DNA from: Variovorax paradoxus
GTDB taxonomy: Bacteria > Pseudomonadota > Gammaproteobacteria > Burkholderiales > Burkholderiaceae_C
Assembly: GCF_024734665.1 (NCBI RefSeq)
Contig: NZ_CP102931.1
Location: 4,214,001-4,278,000 of the forward strand
Reading direction: 5' to 3'
DNA length: 64,000 nucleotides
Shown piece after piece: positions 43,335-52,204 of this stretch. The translations under genes were made by a program, and so were the position numbers. How positions within the stretch are numbered: position 1 is the first letter of the stretch; every line of letters starts with the position of its first letter. The notes under the pieces are model-generated. The model was not told where the DNA came from. It made no database searches and saw only the letters and a list, made by a program, of their open reading frames with translations.

Positions 43335-46300
43335 ATGCTGCCTAGAGCGATTCTCACAACCTTTGTTCCTTTCATTCAACAAGGAGCTTTGCTGTTGTTG
43401 CTCGTCGGCACCGACCTGGCGCAAGCACAGCAAACAATCGCGCGAAAGCAGCTTCAGTTCCTCCCGCTGGAGAAGGTCGCCGGATTGGAGGCATCGCAGG
43501 AGGTATCCAAGCAAGACGCAGTTCGGCTTGCAGACAGTTGGATAGCGGCGCTCTCGCTAGAAGATCCAAAGCTCGCAGTTGGTCTGGTCGAGCTGCTAGG
43601 AAGTGCGCCCACTGAGGTTGTCGAAGAGATTTTCATCCGACTCTCGAAGGACAACGCCCTGGCACGTGTGCTCGATTCGTCCGGGAACGGTGCCATAAAG
43701 GACCGTTTGCGCAATTCAAATGTTCTGAATCTTAGAAAGATTCGTGACTTCGTTCCTCTTGACTTTGACAAGCAACTTCGGGAGGCTGTCGAATCCAAGA
43801 GCGGTTCATCCGAGAAGGTCGTCGCCCTCGCAGCCTACTCTCCCGGATTCCGCAGGCTGCCACGGGGCGTCGTCACCGTGGCGATGGGCGCTCTAGACGC
43901 CGGCAATTTGAATGAAGATGCGAGGCGCGAACTGGTTGATCTGCTGGCATCTCATCCGCAGGATCTGCGCGAAGTCACTGGGCAGCTAACGGCGTGGCGC
44001 AACTCTTTGGCCACAGATGAGCTTGCCGTGCAAAGGAGAAATCTGGCACTCACTGTCTTGTTGCTTCTTGGTGAGGGCGTGACAGAGGTGGTCATCAGGC
44101 AAGCATTCGCCTCAAAAGACGTGGCCGCCACTCGGGCTGCACTCGCCGCCCTCGAGCAAGACAGCGCCCCCTGGTCCAAGGGACTCTCCGAACTTGGACT
44201 CGATCAGTTGAAAGGCGCGGACCATCTTGATGACTGGAACAGCGCCTATCGGATCCTTGCGCGGCGTAGTCCTGGTGTACTCGAGAACCAATACGAGTTG
44301 ATAGGGGCGAGTGAGGTTGCTCAAACCTGGTCACCAGAAATGGCCGCGGAGTGGGTGAGTCGTGCTCCGCAGTCGGCGAGCAAGTACGTTGCTAACTTCC
44401 CGTTGGACCTGTACGCCTCGCTCAAGAGCGATACTGAGGCATGCGGAAAGCTCAAGTTCGAGCTGGCAGTCTTAGGCGCACAGGCAAGCATAGGCACTTC
44501 AACGCTCGCAAAGTTTTGGCAGCGGACCGTCAAGATGCCTCACGGATGCTCGGGCGACATCGGTGAATCCATAGATGCCTACCTTGGTAAAGCGGGAAAA
44601 GTCGAGAACACGACCACCGTTCTTGGCGGAATGGCAAATGAGGGTCTGGGAAACCTCGTCGGATGGAATCACGGTTCAAACTCATTGAGCAGCGCGCTTG
44701 GGCCATCTGCGGCGACGCGCGTTACCACGAAAGATGCGGCGTCAGCGAAAGAGTTCATCTTGGCTCAGATTCCGCCCCAGCCCGGTGCACTGTCGCAACT
44801 CAAATACTGGGAAAAGCCCGCGCCAAGAGACCCCTCACAACTCGGGTGGCACCTGCGCATCCTGCAAGCCGACCGCAGCGCTCCAGAAGCTGCCTTCGTG
44901 ACGGCTGCATCCATCGCAAATTCTCAGCAAACGCCTCCAGTTCCACGTGCGCAAGCCTTGCTGGCGATAGCGGCCGGGGGTCGGCTCGCGCAGTATCAGA
45001 ACGCGTTCAGCGACGCCTTAATGAGTGACGACAAAACCGTATCGGAAACTGCGGCAAAGCTATGGTCCCATGAAATTCTGCGCGGGACATTGAATGCGAG
45101 CGCACTCAAGGAGCCATCCGACAAAGCCCTAACCACCTTCATCGAGCGGACGGACATCAGCCCCAACACCGGGCTTCTCTTTTTGTCGAGCCTGGTGAAA
45201 GCAAATCCCAAGCATGCGTCGCTCTACGCAGGATTAGTGAATTGGACGGAGACCCCGAGTACCGGTTGCTTCGCCCTGGCAACGGTAAAGGGGCCGCCGC
45301 TTTCCGTTGCGGAGAACATCTTCGGTGCCGCGGCTTCAAGGCCGGATTCGTCTGATGAACTGAGAGCATGTGTCGCGGTGCTGTTCGATCCAGGCACGCC
45401 GGCCGCATTCCTTGCTCGGAACTGGGCGGGGCTGCGACCGTCTGAGAGCGCGAACGCACTCCCGGCTCTCAAGAAACTTTGGGAGGCACCCGAGTTCAGT
45501 TCTGCGAGCTCGACCACAAAGAATCAGATCGCGACTCTGGTGTCGAGTGCAGCTGCCGCTGAGCCATATACGCCAGCAGGACAAGCGATGCTTGATTGGT
45601 GGAGCGAAGAGCTCAAGAAGGCCGGTGTGTCTCAAGCGGGCCAGGTGCAGACCGAGTACCAGAAGCGCAAATTCGCACTTGTCCTCCTGGCAATACCAGG
45701 CGCAATCATGCTGCACTTCGCAGTCTGGGGAGTTCTCCTCTTCCTGTACCCACGGTCAAAGCGGCTGCAAGCAATCGTTTTCTGGAACCCTCTCGTACGC
45801 AAGGTGCTCGGACTCGGCTACATGGACCTTGTTCTTCTCTATGTGCCCTTTGCTAGAAAGCGACTCTTCAGCCCATTTAAGGCACTCTTTCTCAAGGGCC
45901 TCGTCAGCGATGGCGCCGAAGCCCTCGACACGAAAGCATACTTCGCCGAAAGCTTGGTCAGGCACAAGGCAGCCGGCGTTGGCATCGCCGTCGGAGTGGA
46001 TGCCGATGCCATACCCATCGTGAATGCGTTGAAGACACACAACGGCAGGGTACTGCTACAAGGCAAGTCGGGACTTGGCAAATCCAGCTTTTTGCGGAAC
46101 TGGCTCTCGCGTCGTGCCGATGATGGCGAAGGAACTATCGTCTATCTGCGGGCAGACGAATGCAAAAAGGGCGTAGAGGCCGAGATTCAGTCACGGATGT
46201 CCGACCTTGGCAGCGACCAGAAGCTGCTGCGTTCGGTCATCTACTCCGGTCGGATGTCCGTCTATATTGATGGATACAACGAGGTGGACCTCGCGACCCA

Positions 46301-47729
46301 GGAAGCAATCACGTCATTCCTTGCGTCGTACCCGGACGCGAACATTCTGGTGACAAGCCAAATCCCGTTGCGCGGTCTCAGCAGCATCGAGACCTACGAG
46401 TTGCTGCCTCTGGATCGAGGCCAAATTACCCAGTTCCTGCTCTCTCGCAACGACGTACTGAGTTTCGACGCGCCAGTAAGAGGAGAGAAATTTCACAGTG
46501 TCGCGCTTGCCTTCCTTGAGGATACCTGGGCCAAACCCAGCTCGGAAGACGAAACCAAGGCACTTGCCGAAATCCTGGCGAATCCCATGGACCTTACTTC
46601 GGTTGCATTGCTGCTATCCGGAGGAGGCGTGCCAGAACTGTTCTCCCTGGAACAGCAGCAATTCAATGCCGTGAGGCAACGCATGGCGACACAGTCCGTA
46701 TTTCGAACCACGGGCTTTTCCAAGGCATTGCTCGAGCAACGCCTAAAGGATCAGGAAGACCTTTCCCTGCTTCCGTTCAAGCCTGAGGTGGCCGGACTCA
46801 TCTATGCCAAGCTTGCAAACGTCCGGACATTTACCGACCCTTCAGGAAAGGTGAGCGCTCAAGAGGTCCGCTTTCGTCATGACCGGATACGCGATTTCTT
46901 CACCCACTTCGCGTTGCTCGAACTCTCGCCCGCCGAGCAGGCGACATATGCGACGGACACTCGTCTCGCAGGTGTATTCCCATACTTGGCGCGGTCCATG
47001 CCCAAACAGGCTGCAGAAGATCTGAGGGAGAGGCTTCTGTCTGTTGCCGCCGACATTGAGGACCATCGTGTGAGCGACAGCTTTGTGAGGGAGTACAGCT
47101 GGCGGCAGCGACTCTCGGCGGCAGACCCGACGTGGATGCTTTCGTTCGATCTGATGGCAGCGAAGGATGCCGATTCCAAGCTGAACGAGCTACAAAGCCG
47201 CAGAGCGCAATTGGCATCCAGCGCCGTTCTTCTTCAACAAAACATTGCAAGGTCGAGGCACTTCACCCGCTTGCTTACTGAGTCGGACCATACCGCTTTG
47301 GTTCGTCTGGCAGCAGAGACACTGGTCGCGTTAGGTGCAAGCGATTCGTTAAGGCCGATGGAGCTCGGCCCGATTCTGAGTTCTCCCCATACATCTGAGT
47401 TCGTGGTCGTTGCGCTCGTACAGGCAGAAGCAGTCTGCAACTTCCATATCGACCTGCTCTTGGCACGGCTCGACGGGGTGCAATGCAATGTGCTCGTCGT
47501 GGCGAACTGGGAGGTGAAGCAACCTCCCGACTCACGACCTCCTTCAGATCTGCAGGTCAGGCTGCATGCATACAGCTCTCGAATTGCCGTCGTGACGAGC
47601 TGCTTCTTGTACGAGGAGTATCGTCGCCATGTCGACGAGCACCTCGATGTGCAACTTTGGCACACGCTAGCGACCCGATGGGGAATGGTTCAAGAGCACG
47701 AGACCGACGCGGCCGAGAAGGCATCATGA
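43335..47729 (+). CDS. Membrane-anchored NACHT/STAND NTPase with large exported helical-repeat domain
   Basis: A 1464-residue protein. Residues 1-32 form a signal peptide (hydrophobic GALLLLLVG, then AQAQ). About 35-775 is helical, Leu/Ala-rich and HEAT/ARM-like with no known domain, and should be periplasmic. About 780-805 is one membrane segment (LVLLAIPGAIMLHFAVWG), followed by basic YPRSKR. Then comes a cytoplasmic NACHT-type module: Walker A QGKSGLGKSS near 910, Walker B VYIDGYNEVD near 978, sensor-like NILVTSQIPL, and RFRHDRIRDFFTHFALL near 1180, as in NACHT winged-helix ends. The last 100 residues (VLVVANWE, then IAVVTSCFL) are alpha/beta and unassigned. The start is the ATG at 43335 with GGAGGGG before it. 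Probably a signal-sensing receptor; the defence role is inferred. Confidence 0.8.
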   Translation: MLPRAILTTFVPFIQQGALLLLLVGTDLAQAQQTIARKQLQFLPLEKVAGLEASQEVSKQDAVRLADSWIAALSLEDPKLAVGLVELLGSAPTEVVEEIFIRLSKDNALARVLDSSGNGAIKDRLRNSNVLNLRKIRDFVPLDFDKQLREAVESKSGSSEKVVALAAYSPGFRRLPRGVVTVAMGALDAGNLNEDARRELVDLLASHPQDLREVTGQLTAWRNSLATDELAVQRRNLALTVLLLLGEGVTEVVIRQAFASKDVAATRAALAALEQDSAPWSKGLSELGLDQLKGADHLDDWNSAYRILARRSPGVLENQYELIGASEVAQTWSPEMAAEWVSRAPQSASKYVANFPLDLYASLKSDTEACGKLKFELAVLGAQASIGTSTLAKFWQRTVKMPHGCSGDIGESIDAYLGKAGKVENTTTVLGGMANEGLGNLVGWNHGSNSLSSALGPSAATRVTTKDAASAKEFILAQIPPQPGALSQLKYWEKPAPRDPSQLGWHLRILQADRSAPEAAFVTAASIANSQQTPPVPRAQALLAIAAGGRLAQYQNAFSDALMSDDKTVSETAAKLWSHEILRGTLNASALKEPSDKALTTFIERTDISPNTGLLFLSSLVKANPKHASLYAGLVNWTETPSTGCFALATVKGPPLSVAENIFGAAASRPDSSDELRACVAVLFDPGTPAAFLARNWAGLRPSESANALPALKKLWEAPEFSSASSTTKNQIATLVSSAAAAEPYTPAGQAMLDWWSEELKKAGVSQAGQVQTEYQKRKFALVLLAIPGAIMLHFAVWGVLLFLYPRSKRLQAIVFWNPLVRKVLGLGYMDLVLLYVPFARKRLFSPFKALFLKGLVSDGAEALDTKAYFAESLVRHKAAGVGIAVGVDADAIPIVNALKTHNGRVLLQGKSGLGKSSFLRNWLSRRADDGEGTIVYLRADECKKGVEAEIQSRMSDLGSDQKLLRSVIYSGRMSVYIDGYNEVDLATQEAITSFLASYPDANILVTSQIPLRGLSSIETYELLPLDRGQITQFLLSRNDVLSFDAPVRGEKFHSVALAFLEDTWAKPSSEDETKALAEILANPMDLTSVALLLSGGGVPELFSLEQQQFNAVRQRMATQSVFRTTGFSKALLEQRLKDQEDLSLLPFKPEVAGLIYAKLANVRTFTDPSGKVSAQEVRFRHDRIRDFFTHFALLELSPAEQATYATDTRLAGVFPYLARSMPKQAAEDLRERLLSVAADIEDHRVSDSFVREYSWRQRLSAADPTWMLSFDLMAAKDADSKLNELQSRRAQLASSAVLLQQNIARSRHFTRLLTESDHTALVRLAAETLVALGASDSLRPMELGPILSSPHTSEFVVVALVQAEAVCNFHIDLLLARLDGVQCNVLVVANWEVKQPPDSRPPSDLQVRLHAYSSRIAVVTSCFLYEEYRRHVDEHLDVQLWHTLATRWGMVQEHETDAAEKAS

Positions 47730-48241
47730 TGCGGAATTGCATCCTCTATGCGATGGTTTTGGTTGCCAACATGATGGCCGCAATGGCGGCCCATGCCTCC
47801 GAGCGATTTGAGAACAGCTACATCGCCTTCTATCTCGCAGACGGATGGACATGCAAGCGGGAGGGAACCGAGTTTGTGTGCTCGCCACCGGGAGGCGGTC
47901 CCAAGCCGGCAATCATCATCATGACAGCCAAGTTTGCGGGGCCGGACGACAGCCTCTCCAAGTACGTGGGACACATCAACTCGATGACGAAACGTCCGGG
48001 TGTCTCGATAACTCAAGCGCCCAAGCAGCGCAAGATTCAGAACAGCGTGTGGGTCGATGCCACTCTTCTCAACTCTGAGATTCCGAACTACTACACACGG
48101 TACATGGCGACTATCAAGGGCGACATTGCCATCCTGTACACCTTCGCGGTGCACAAATCGAAATATGACCAGTTCATCGAAAGCTCCGAGCTTGCGGTCA
48201 ACAACCTTGAAGTCAAGAATGTCTCAGCACCCAAAAAGTAG
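47726..48241 (+). CDS. Small secreted protein coupled to the NACHT receptor
   Basis: A 171-residue protein with a signal peptide (YAMVLVANMMAAMAAHAS, cleavage near residue 24). The mature part reads as an alpha/beta domain: SYIAFYLADGWTCKREGTEF, PAIIIMTAKFAGPDDSL, ITQAPKQRKIQNSVWVDATL and YMATIKGDIAILYTFAVHKS. The layout resembles PsbP/MOG1-like domains, but this is a guess. Two Cys residues (TCK and FVC) could form a disulfide. The start ATG overlaps the stop of the NTPase gene (ATGA at 47726-47729); an ATG at 47729 directly follows. The coupling suggests that it works with the exported part of the receptor, as ligand or regulator. Confidence 0.75.
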   Translation: MMRNCILYAMVLVANMMAAMAAHASERFENSYIAFYLADGWTCKREGTEFVCSPPGGGPKPAIIIMTAKFAGPDDSLSKYVGHINSMTKRPGVSITQAPKQRKIQNSVWVDATLLNSEIPNYYTRYMATIKGDIAILYTFAVHKSKYDQFIESSELAVNNLEVKNVSAPKK

Positions 48242-48375
48242 GCAGCTCGGGCCCGCATCTGGACGAATTGAAGGCGTTGAGTTTCCGTACTCCGATATGA
48301 CCGTAAGCAGCCAGCGAGGTCATCTTGACAAAGCGACTAAATGCGTCTTTGCTTGCGAAGATCGTTCTGTCGATC

Positions 48376-48425
48376 GGTGATTGGTTCAGCCTCACATCTC
48401 AACTCGCGATAACGGAAGTCACGAG
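48376..48425 (+). repeat. Dispersed repeat, copy 3 (long form)
   Basis: A 50-base element in the gap between the secreted-protein gene and the minus-strand gene ending at 48458. It matches copy 1 at 45 of 50 positions by eye. The core (48403-48425) has inverted ends CTCG/CGAG. GAACAC follows both long copies. Confidence 0.65.
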
Positions 48426-48457
48426 AACACCTCCTTATGTCCGTCGCGAAGAGACCG

Positions 48458-49141
48458 TTAGGTATTCACCCATCCTCTCGTGAAACGGGCAAAGTTGTAC
48501 TCGTCGATGACCTTAATCGCGCTATATCCGTCAGCGCCATCTTGCAAACTCTTCGGCAAGCCTATTGCGATGGCTTTCGTCATCCATAGGAAATCGAGAT
48601 ACTTTCCAACAGGATCGTTCGCATAGTAGCAGCCGTAACCGCGTGCAATCTTGTGGTCCCAGAGCGCTAAGAAACTTGGGGCCAGAAGATGCAGCGCTTT
48701 AGCGGTTGCAACGGGACTCTGCATTCCCTCTTTAGATCCCCTCCGAATCGCCAGCGCGGCGGAAAAACCTTCGAAGAGTCTTCGGACGAGAGGCTCGTCA
48801 ACCTTACCGAATTCCAATATGTTCCGCATACGAATACTCTCTAGAGAGGACATATTCTTCTCAATGCATCGCTCAAGCTTAAGGAAGTCAAACTGCCCAT
48901 AGCGGTAGAAAGCTTGATTCCAGGTGAGAAGCAGAACACCCATTCCGTCTGCCATTTCCCTCGCGTTCCCCCAGTGATGATTCACCAAGAAAGTGGCAGT
49001 TTTGTACACGGCTTCGCGAGGCAGGTTCTTCCTGAATGCATTGCTGCCACGCAGAATCACTCTCTGCCCAGGCAGATTCTTATCTGTTATCACTCTTGCT
49101 CCATTTATTCTCATCGCCAGCGCTAGATGCTGGTAATCCAA
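48458..49141 (-). CDS. Hypothetical protein of the accessory island
   Basis: A 227-residue protein without signal peptide or membrane helix. Recognisable stretches are NHHWGNAREMADGMGVLLLTWNQAFYRYG, SPVATAKALHLLAPSFLALWDHKIARGYG and GKYLDFLWMTKAI. They read like a conserved globular alpha-helical family, with invariant-looking Trp, His and Asp, but I cannot name it. A start at 49114 (MRINGARV) would shorten it by 9 residues. It is divergent from the UDG-like gene with a promoter-sized gap. Confidence 0.7.
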   Translation of the reverse strand: MDYQHLALAMRINGARVITDKNLPGQRVILRGSNAFRKNLPREAVYKTATFLVNHHWGNAREMADGMGVLLLTWNQAFYRYGQFDFLKLERCIEKNMSSLESIRMRNILEFGKVDEPLVRRLFEGFSAALAIRRGSKEGMQSPVATAKALHLLAPSFLALWDHKIARGYGCYYANDPVGKYLDFLWMTKAIAIGLPKSLQDGADGYSAIKVIDEYNFARFTRGWVNT

Positions 49142-49195
49142 TTACTTGGGCCAAGCGGCTTTGCGCTACGCGCACTGTTGTGCATACTACAGCTC

Positions 49196-49903
49196 ATGAG
49201 CATAAATTCTCTGCAGTTGGTCGACCAACGGATCGGCCAGATCGCCGAAGAATTGTCCCGATGCAATCGGGCGTGCTCGGGAGTGAAGTCCAGTGCAGGA
49301 AGTCCTCCACGAGGCTTGTTGTTTCAGCACGAGGAGGCACCAGACACTACAGGCGGAGTCATAGTAGTTGGACAAAACCCTGGGTTCGCCGCCCGCTGGG
49401 AGCAACAACTCTACGAGCAACACGGCACTGGCTACGACCAGCAACGAATGGCGTGGCAGTCGGGCGTGAAGAATGTGCCGTACTTCACCATGCTTAGGAC
49501 TCTTCTAGATACCCTTAATGTTCGGGGCCCGGTACTTTGGACAGATGTCGCAAAATGCGAAGGACGAAGCCCTCCGGAAGAGACGCGAATGATCTGTTCA
49601 CAGAAATTCATGGCCAGAGAATTTTCGGCCGTTCCAAAAGAATGGCCGGTTATTGCAGCCGGCCGGGATGCGTATGTGGCGTCAGGTTACATGGCCACGC
49701 ACAGACCTGTTATCGGCTTCTATCACCCCACCGGACGCAATGGACAACAGTTCAGACTACAGCTTTCTCGCCTTGAAAAAGACCCGATCTTTCGAGAAGA
49801 GATGAACACGGCCTTGCACTCGAAAGGAGCGCGCAGGTGGGTCGGAAAACAACGTGTAGCTGGCCAAACGCCATCGATCTGGCAAGCTCATCTTGTGAAA
49901 TAG
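49196..49903 (+). CDS. Uracil-DNA-glycosylase-superfamily-like protein
   Basis: A 235-residue protein with the motif order of the UDG superfamily: GVIVVGQNPGFAARWE near 53 (motif 1, where family 4 enzymes have GExPG), LWTDVAKCEGRSPPEE near 115 (in the position of the TNxxKC segment), WPVIAAGRDAYVAS (the strand and helix before the last motif), and FYHPTGR near 174 (in the place of HPS). The catalytic residues are not the standard set, so activity on uracil is uncertain. The start is the ATG at 49196; a frame to 49127 would overlap the divergent gene. Confidence 0.65.
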   Translation: MSINSLQLVDQRIGQIAEELSRCNRACSGVKSSAGSPPRGLLFQHEEAPDTTGGVIVVGQNPGFAARWEQQLYEQHGTGYDQQRMAWQSGVKNVPYFTMLRTLLDTLNVRGPVLWTDVAKCEGRSPPEETRMICSQKFMAREFSAVPKEWPVIAAGRDAYVASGYMATHRPVIGFYHPTGRNGQQFRLQLSRLEKDPIFREEMNTALHSKGARRWVGKQRVAGQTPSIWQAHLVK

Positions 49904-50275
49904 CGATGAAAAGTTCGATCGATGCTTAGCCCGTCCACACAATGCGACGGCGAGCAACACGGACGTTGACGGCCTACTAGATGTGTAGCAGGAGTTGGCC
50001 TCAGAATTCGAGACTGCGCCTCGCTAGCTACATCAAGCGACGATAGCGAAAGTCATGGGTAGGCTCGCGGCACCACATCGCTCTCAGATTAGGACTTCCC
50101 CTCACTCTAAGGAGGGTTGTCGAGCGGTTTTACCTAAGAGTCGCACTTGCATCGCGCGAGACGCTATACATTCAGACTATCCCTGCGGCGTTCGCCGTAC
50201 CACGGAGGCGATCCTCAAAAATAGAAAGACGATCCAAACCGTGTCAGCTTTTCTACTCGAGTGGAAAGAAAATTC
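49904..50275. other. Non-coding gap upstream of the helicase gene
   Basis: No gene seen. It holds repeat copy 4 (50037-50059). GGAAAG, 7 bases before the ATG at 50276, is the likely ribosome-binding site of the helicase. Confidence 0.45.
50037..50059 (+). repeat. Dispersed repeat, copy 4 (diverged core)
   Basis: CGATAGCGAAAGTCATG (50041-50057) aligns with the core of the other copies. The outer bases are more diverged (GCGA in place of CTCG). Same orientation as the others; 144 bases after the UDG-like gene. Confidence 0.45.
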
Positions 50276-52204
50276 ATGAGCTCAGGCCGCACCCATTTGA
50301 AATGGACTGACGAACAGATTGATATTCGCACTTGCAAAAGCAATCGGATCATCGTCGAAGCCAACGCGGGCGCAGCGAAGACTACAACTGCGGCCTTGAC
50401 GATTGCCGGGCTCGTTGAGCGAGGCGCAAATCCCAAGAAGATTCTCGCATTGAGTTTCACTGAGCCAGGAGTGAAGGCGTTTGAAACGGCGTTTGCACGA
50501 GTTGGACTAGGCAGAGAGATAGTTCGACAGTTGCCGGTGGGCACCGTTGAAGACTTCAGCGCCGCGCGACTTGAGCGGCTCGAAGGCAGCAAGGTACAAC
50601 GCACCAAGAGACCCGAGGAAGTCAGAACAGCAGTCACCGACGCAATTGCGCATGCCAGAGAGTGGGCTGAGGCTCGTTTTCCAGGAGAGTTCTCCCTACA
50701 CGGTACGGGACACTTGGCAGTTGAAGGACTTCTTGAGGAGTTCGGCCAAATTAAGGGGACCCTGGCAATCCAGCGGGCCGGCGAATACTTTTCATTAACG
50801 CCTCAGACGGCATCTGACCTAGGTTTTAGTTTCACGGCTCTTGTTATCTTCAAAGAATACGAGCATCAGAGAACGAATTTTCTTGGTGGGGATGGCGAGC
50901 AGGCAAGATTCCGATACCGAGGCGACGCCACCTACGATTTGGCCCGACTGCTGATCTCAGATGATCCACCGTTTTCCTGGGAGAACCACCCACTGTGGGT
51001 GGGAGCAGAGGCAGTGATATTTGACGAGATGCACGATTGCAATTGGGCCATCTTCACAGTCTTGAGGAAATTGCTAGAAGTTAATGAAGGTTGCGTATTC
51101 CTTGGGGTAGGTGACAGAGACCAAGTAATTCATGCAGGAGACGGTGCCGACTCCTACTTCATGAAAGACGGGTTCGACGTCGAGATTGGCAGGCCCAAGC
51201 GCCTGCCACTCACATTGACTCACCGCTTCGGTGAATCGCTAGCACAACCACTAGGTCGTTTCGCGAGCAAGGCCTATACAGCGAGCAAGGACAGAAGATC
51301 CGCGGTAGAGGTGAAGATCGCAAACACGGCAGAAGAGATCCTGCATGTCGTCGAAGAGGCTACAAGGAGCCGACGGGGTCTCGACGAAGACTCCGGCCTT
51401 CAGGACGTGGCCGTCTTGCTCCGGCACCCAGGAAGCGCTGTTGAGCTAGAGCACTTCTTGATTCTCAAAAACCTGCCCTACGAAACGGTGGGGTTCAAGA
51501 GCTTCCTTGAGCGCCCGGAGGTTCTCTTCATCCGACTACTGCTCACCGCTGCGGTCGATCTGCAAGCCAAATTTAGTACCGAGATGCTGCTCGCCGCTAA
51601 GCGAGCAACATGGCAGTTCATAGGAGGAACGCTGCCTGGCACAGGAGGTGCCGGTGAGACCAGCCAAGTCGTCGACAGCGCAACCGAGGAGAATTTCCGC
51701 TCATTCGTCTTGCATGGACTGCTTCGCGATGCAGGACACAGTGTGTCGGAACGGATCCTTCAGGCAATGGCATTGGCCAGCAACAACATCGTTGCAGATC
51801 TCCCCAAGGTGGTCGCAGCCCTTGAAATAAATGAGCTGGCTCGCCGAGTTTTCGTAAGAAGCTCAGATGTCGAGGAGATTGAGTCCTCCGTTTCCGGACT
51901 TCTTAATGTGGCAAAGAGGTATACCTCTACCAGTTCACTGCTAGAGGCTTTACTTCAATATGACTACGCTGCAAGAGCGAAAAGCCAGAAAGAGAGCCGG
52001 ATTGTTCTCTCAAACATCGAGTCCTCCAAAGGCCTTGAGTTTGATCACGTTATTGTTCCAGGCGTAAACAAGGGCAGCTTCGACGGGAATCGGCCAGACG
52101 AAAGGAGTCTCTTCTACGTCGCCGCGTCAAGAGCGCGAAATCTGTTGACTCTCACCCATGCCACCGGGCGTGCAAGCGAATTTCTGGCTGGCTTTCTGCG
52201 GTAA
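50276..52204 (+). CDS. UvrD/PcrA-type superfamily 1 helicase
   Basis: A 642-residue helicase. Motif Q/I is EANAGAAKTTTAAL near 29-38, where the Gly before the catalytic Lys is Ala. Motif Ia is ILALSFTEPGVKAFE. Motif II is VIFDEMHDCNW near 250, for the usual DExQD. Motif III is LGVGDRDQVIHAGDG near 280, motif IV-like TLTHRFGESLAQPL, motif V SNIESSKGLEFDHVIVPG, and motif VI LFYVAASRARNLLTLTHA near 612. The middle (about 85-230) is unlike housekeeping UvrD. It is short and lacks added nuclease domains. The start is the ATG at 50276 with GGAAAG before it; an in-frame GTG at 50261 is less likely. Context suggests a defence role. Confidence 0.88.
   Translation: MSSGRTHLKWTDEQIDIRTCKSNRIIVEANAGAAKTTTAALTIAGLVERGANPKKILALSFTEPGVKAFETAFARVGLGREIVRQLPVGTVEDFSAARLERLEGSKVQRTKRPEEVRTAVTDAIAHAREWAEARFPGEFSLHGTGHLAVEGLLEEFGQIKGTLAIQRAGEYFSLTPQTASDLGFSFTALVIFKEYEHQRTNFLGGDGEQARFRYRGDATYDLARLLISDDPPFSWENHPLWVGAEAVIFDEMHDCNWAIFTVLRKLLEVNEGCVFLGVGDRDQVIHAGDGADSYFMKDGFDVEIGRPKRLPLTLTHRFGESLAQPLGRFASKAYTASKDRRSAVEVKIANTAEEILHVVEEATRSRRGLDEDSGLQDVAVLLRHPGSAVELEHFLILKNLPYETVGFKSFLERPEVLFIRLLLTAAVDLQAKFSTEMLLAAKRATWQFIGGTLPGTGGAGETSQVVDSATEENFRSFVLHGLLRDAGHSVSERILQAMALASNNIVADLPKVVAALEINELARRVFVRSSDVEEIESSVSGLLNVAKRYTSTSSLLEALLQYDYAARAKSQKESRIVLSNIESSKGLEFDHVIVPGVNKGSFDGNRPDERSLFYVAASRARNLLTLTHATGRASEFLAGFLR

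Noticed and set aside
42564..50059. Integron attC sites as the explanation of the dispersed repeat
   Set aside because: I looked for paired RYYYAAC and GTTRRRY core sites around each copy. One GTTAGGT lies after copy 3, but no consistent pairs occur, and no integrase gene is visible.
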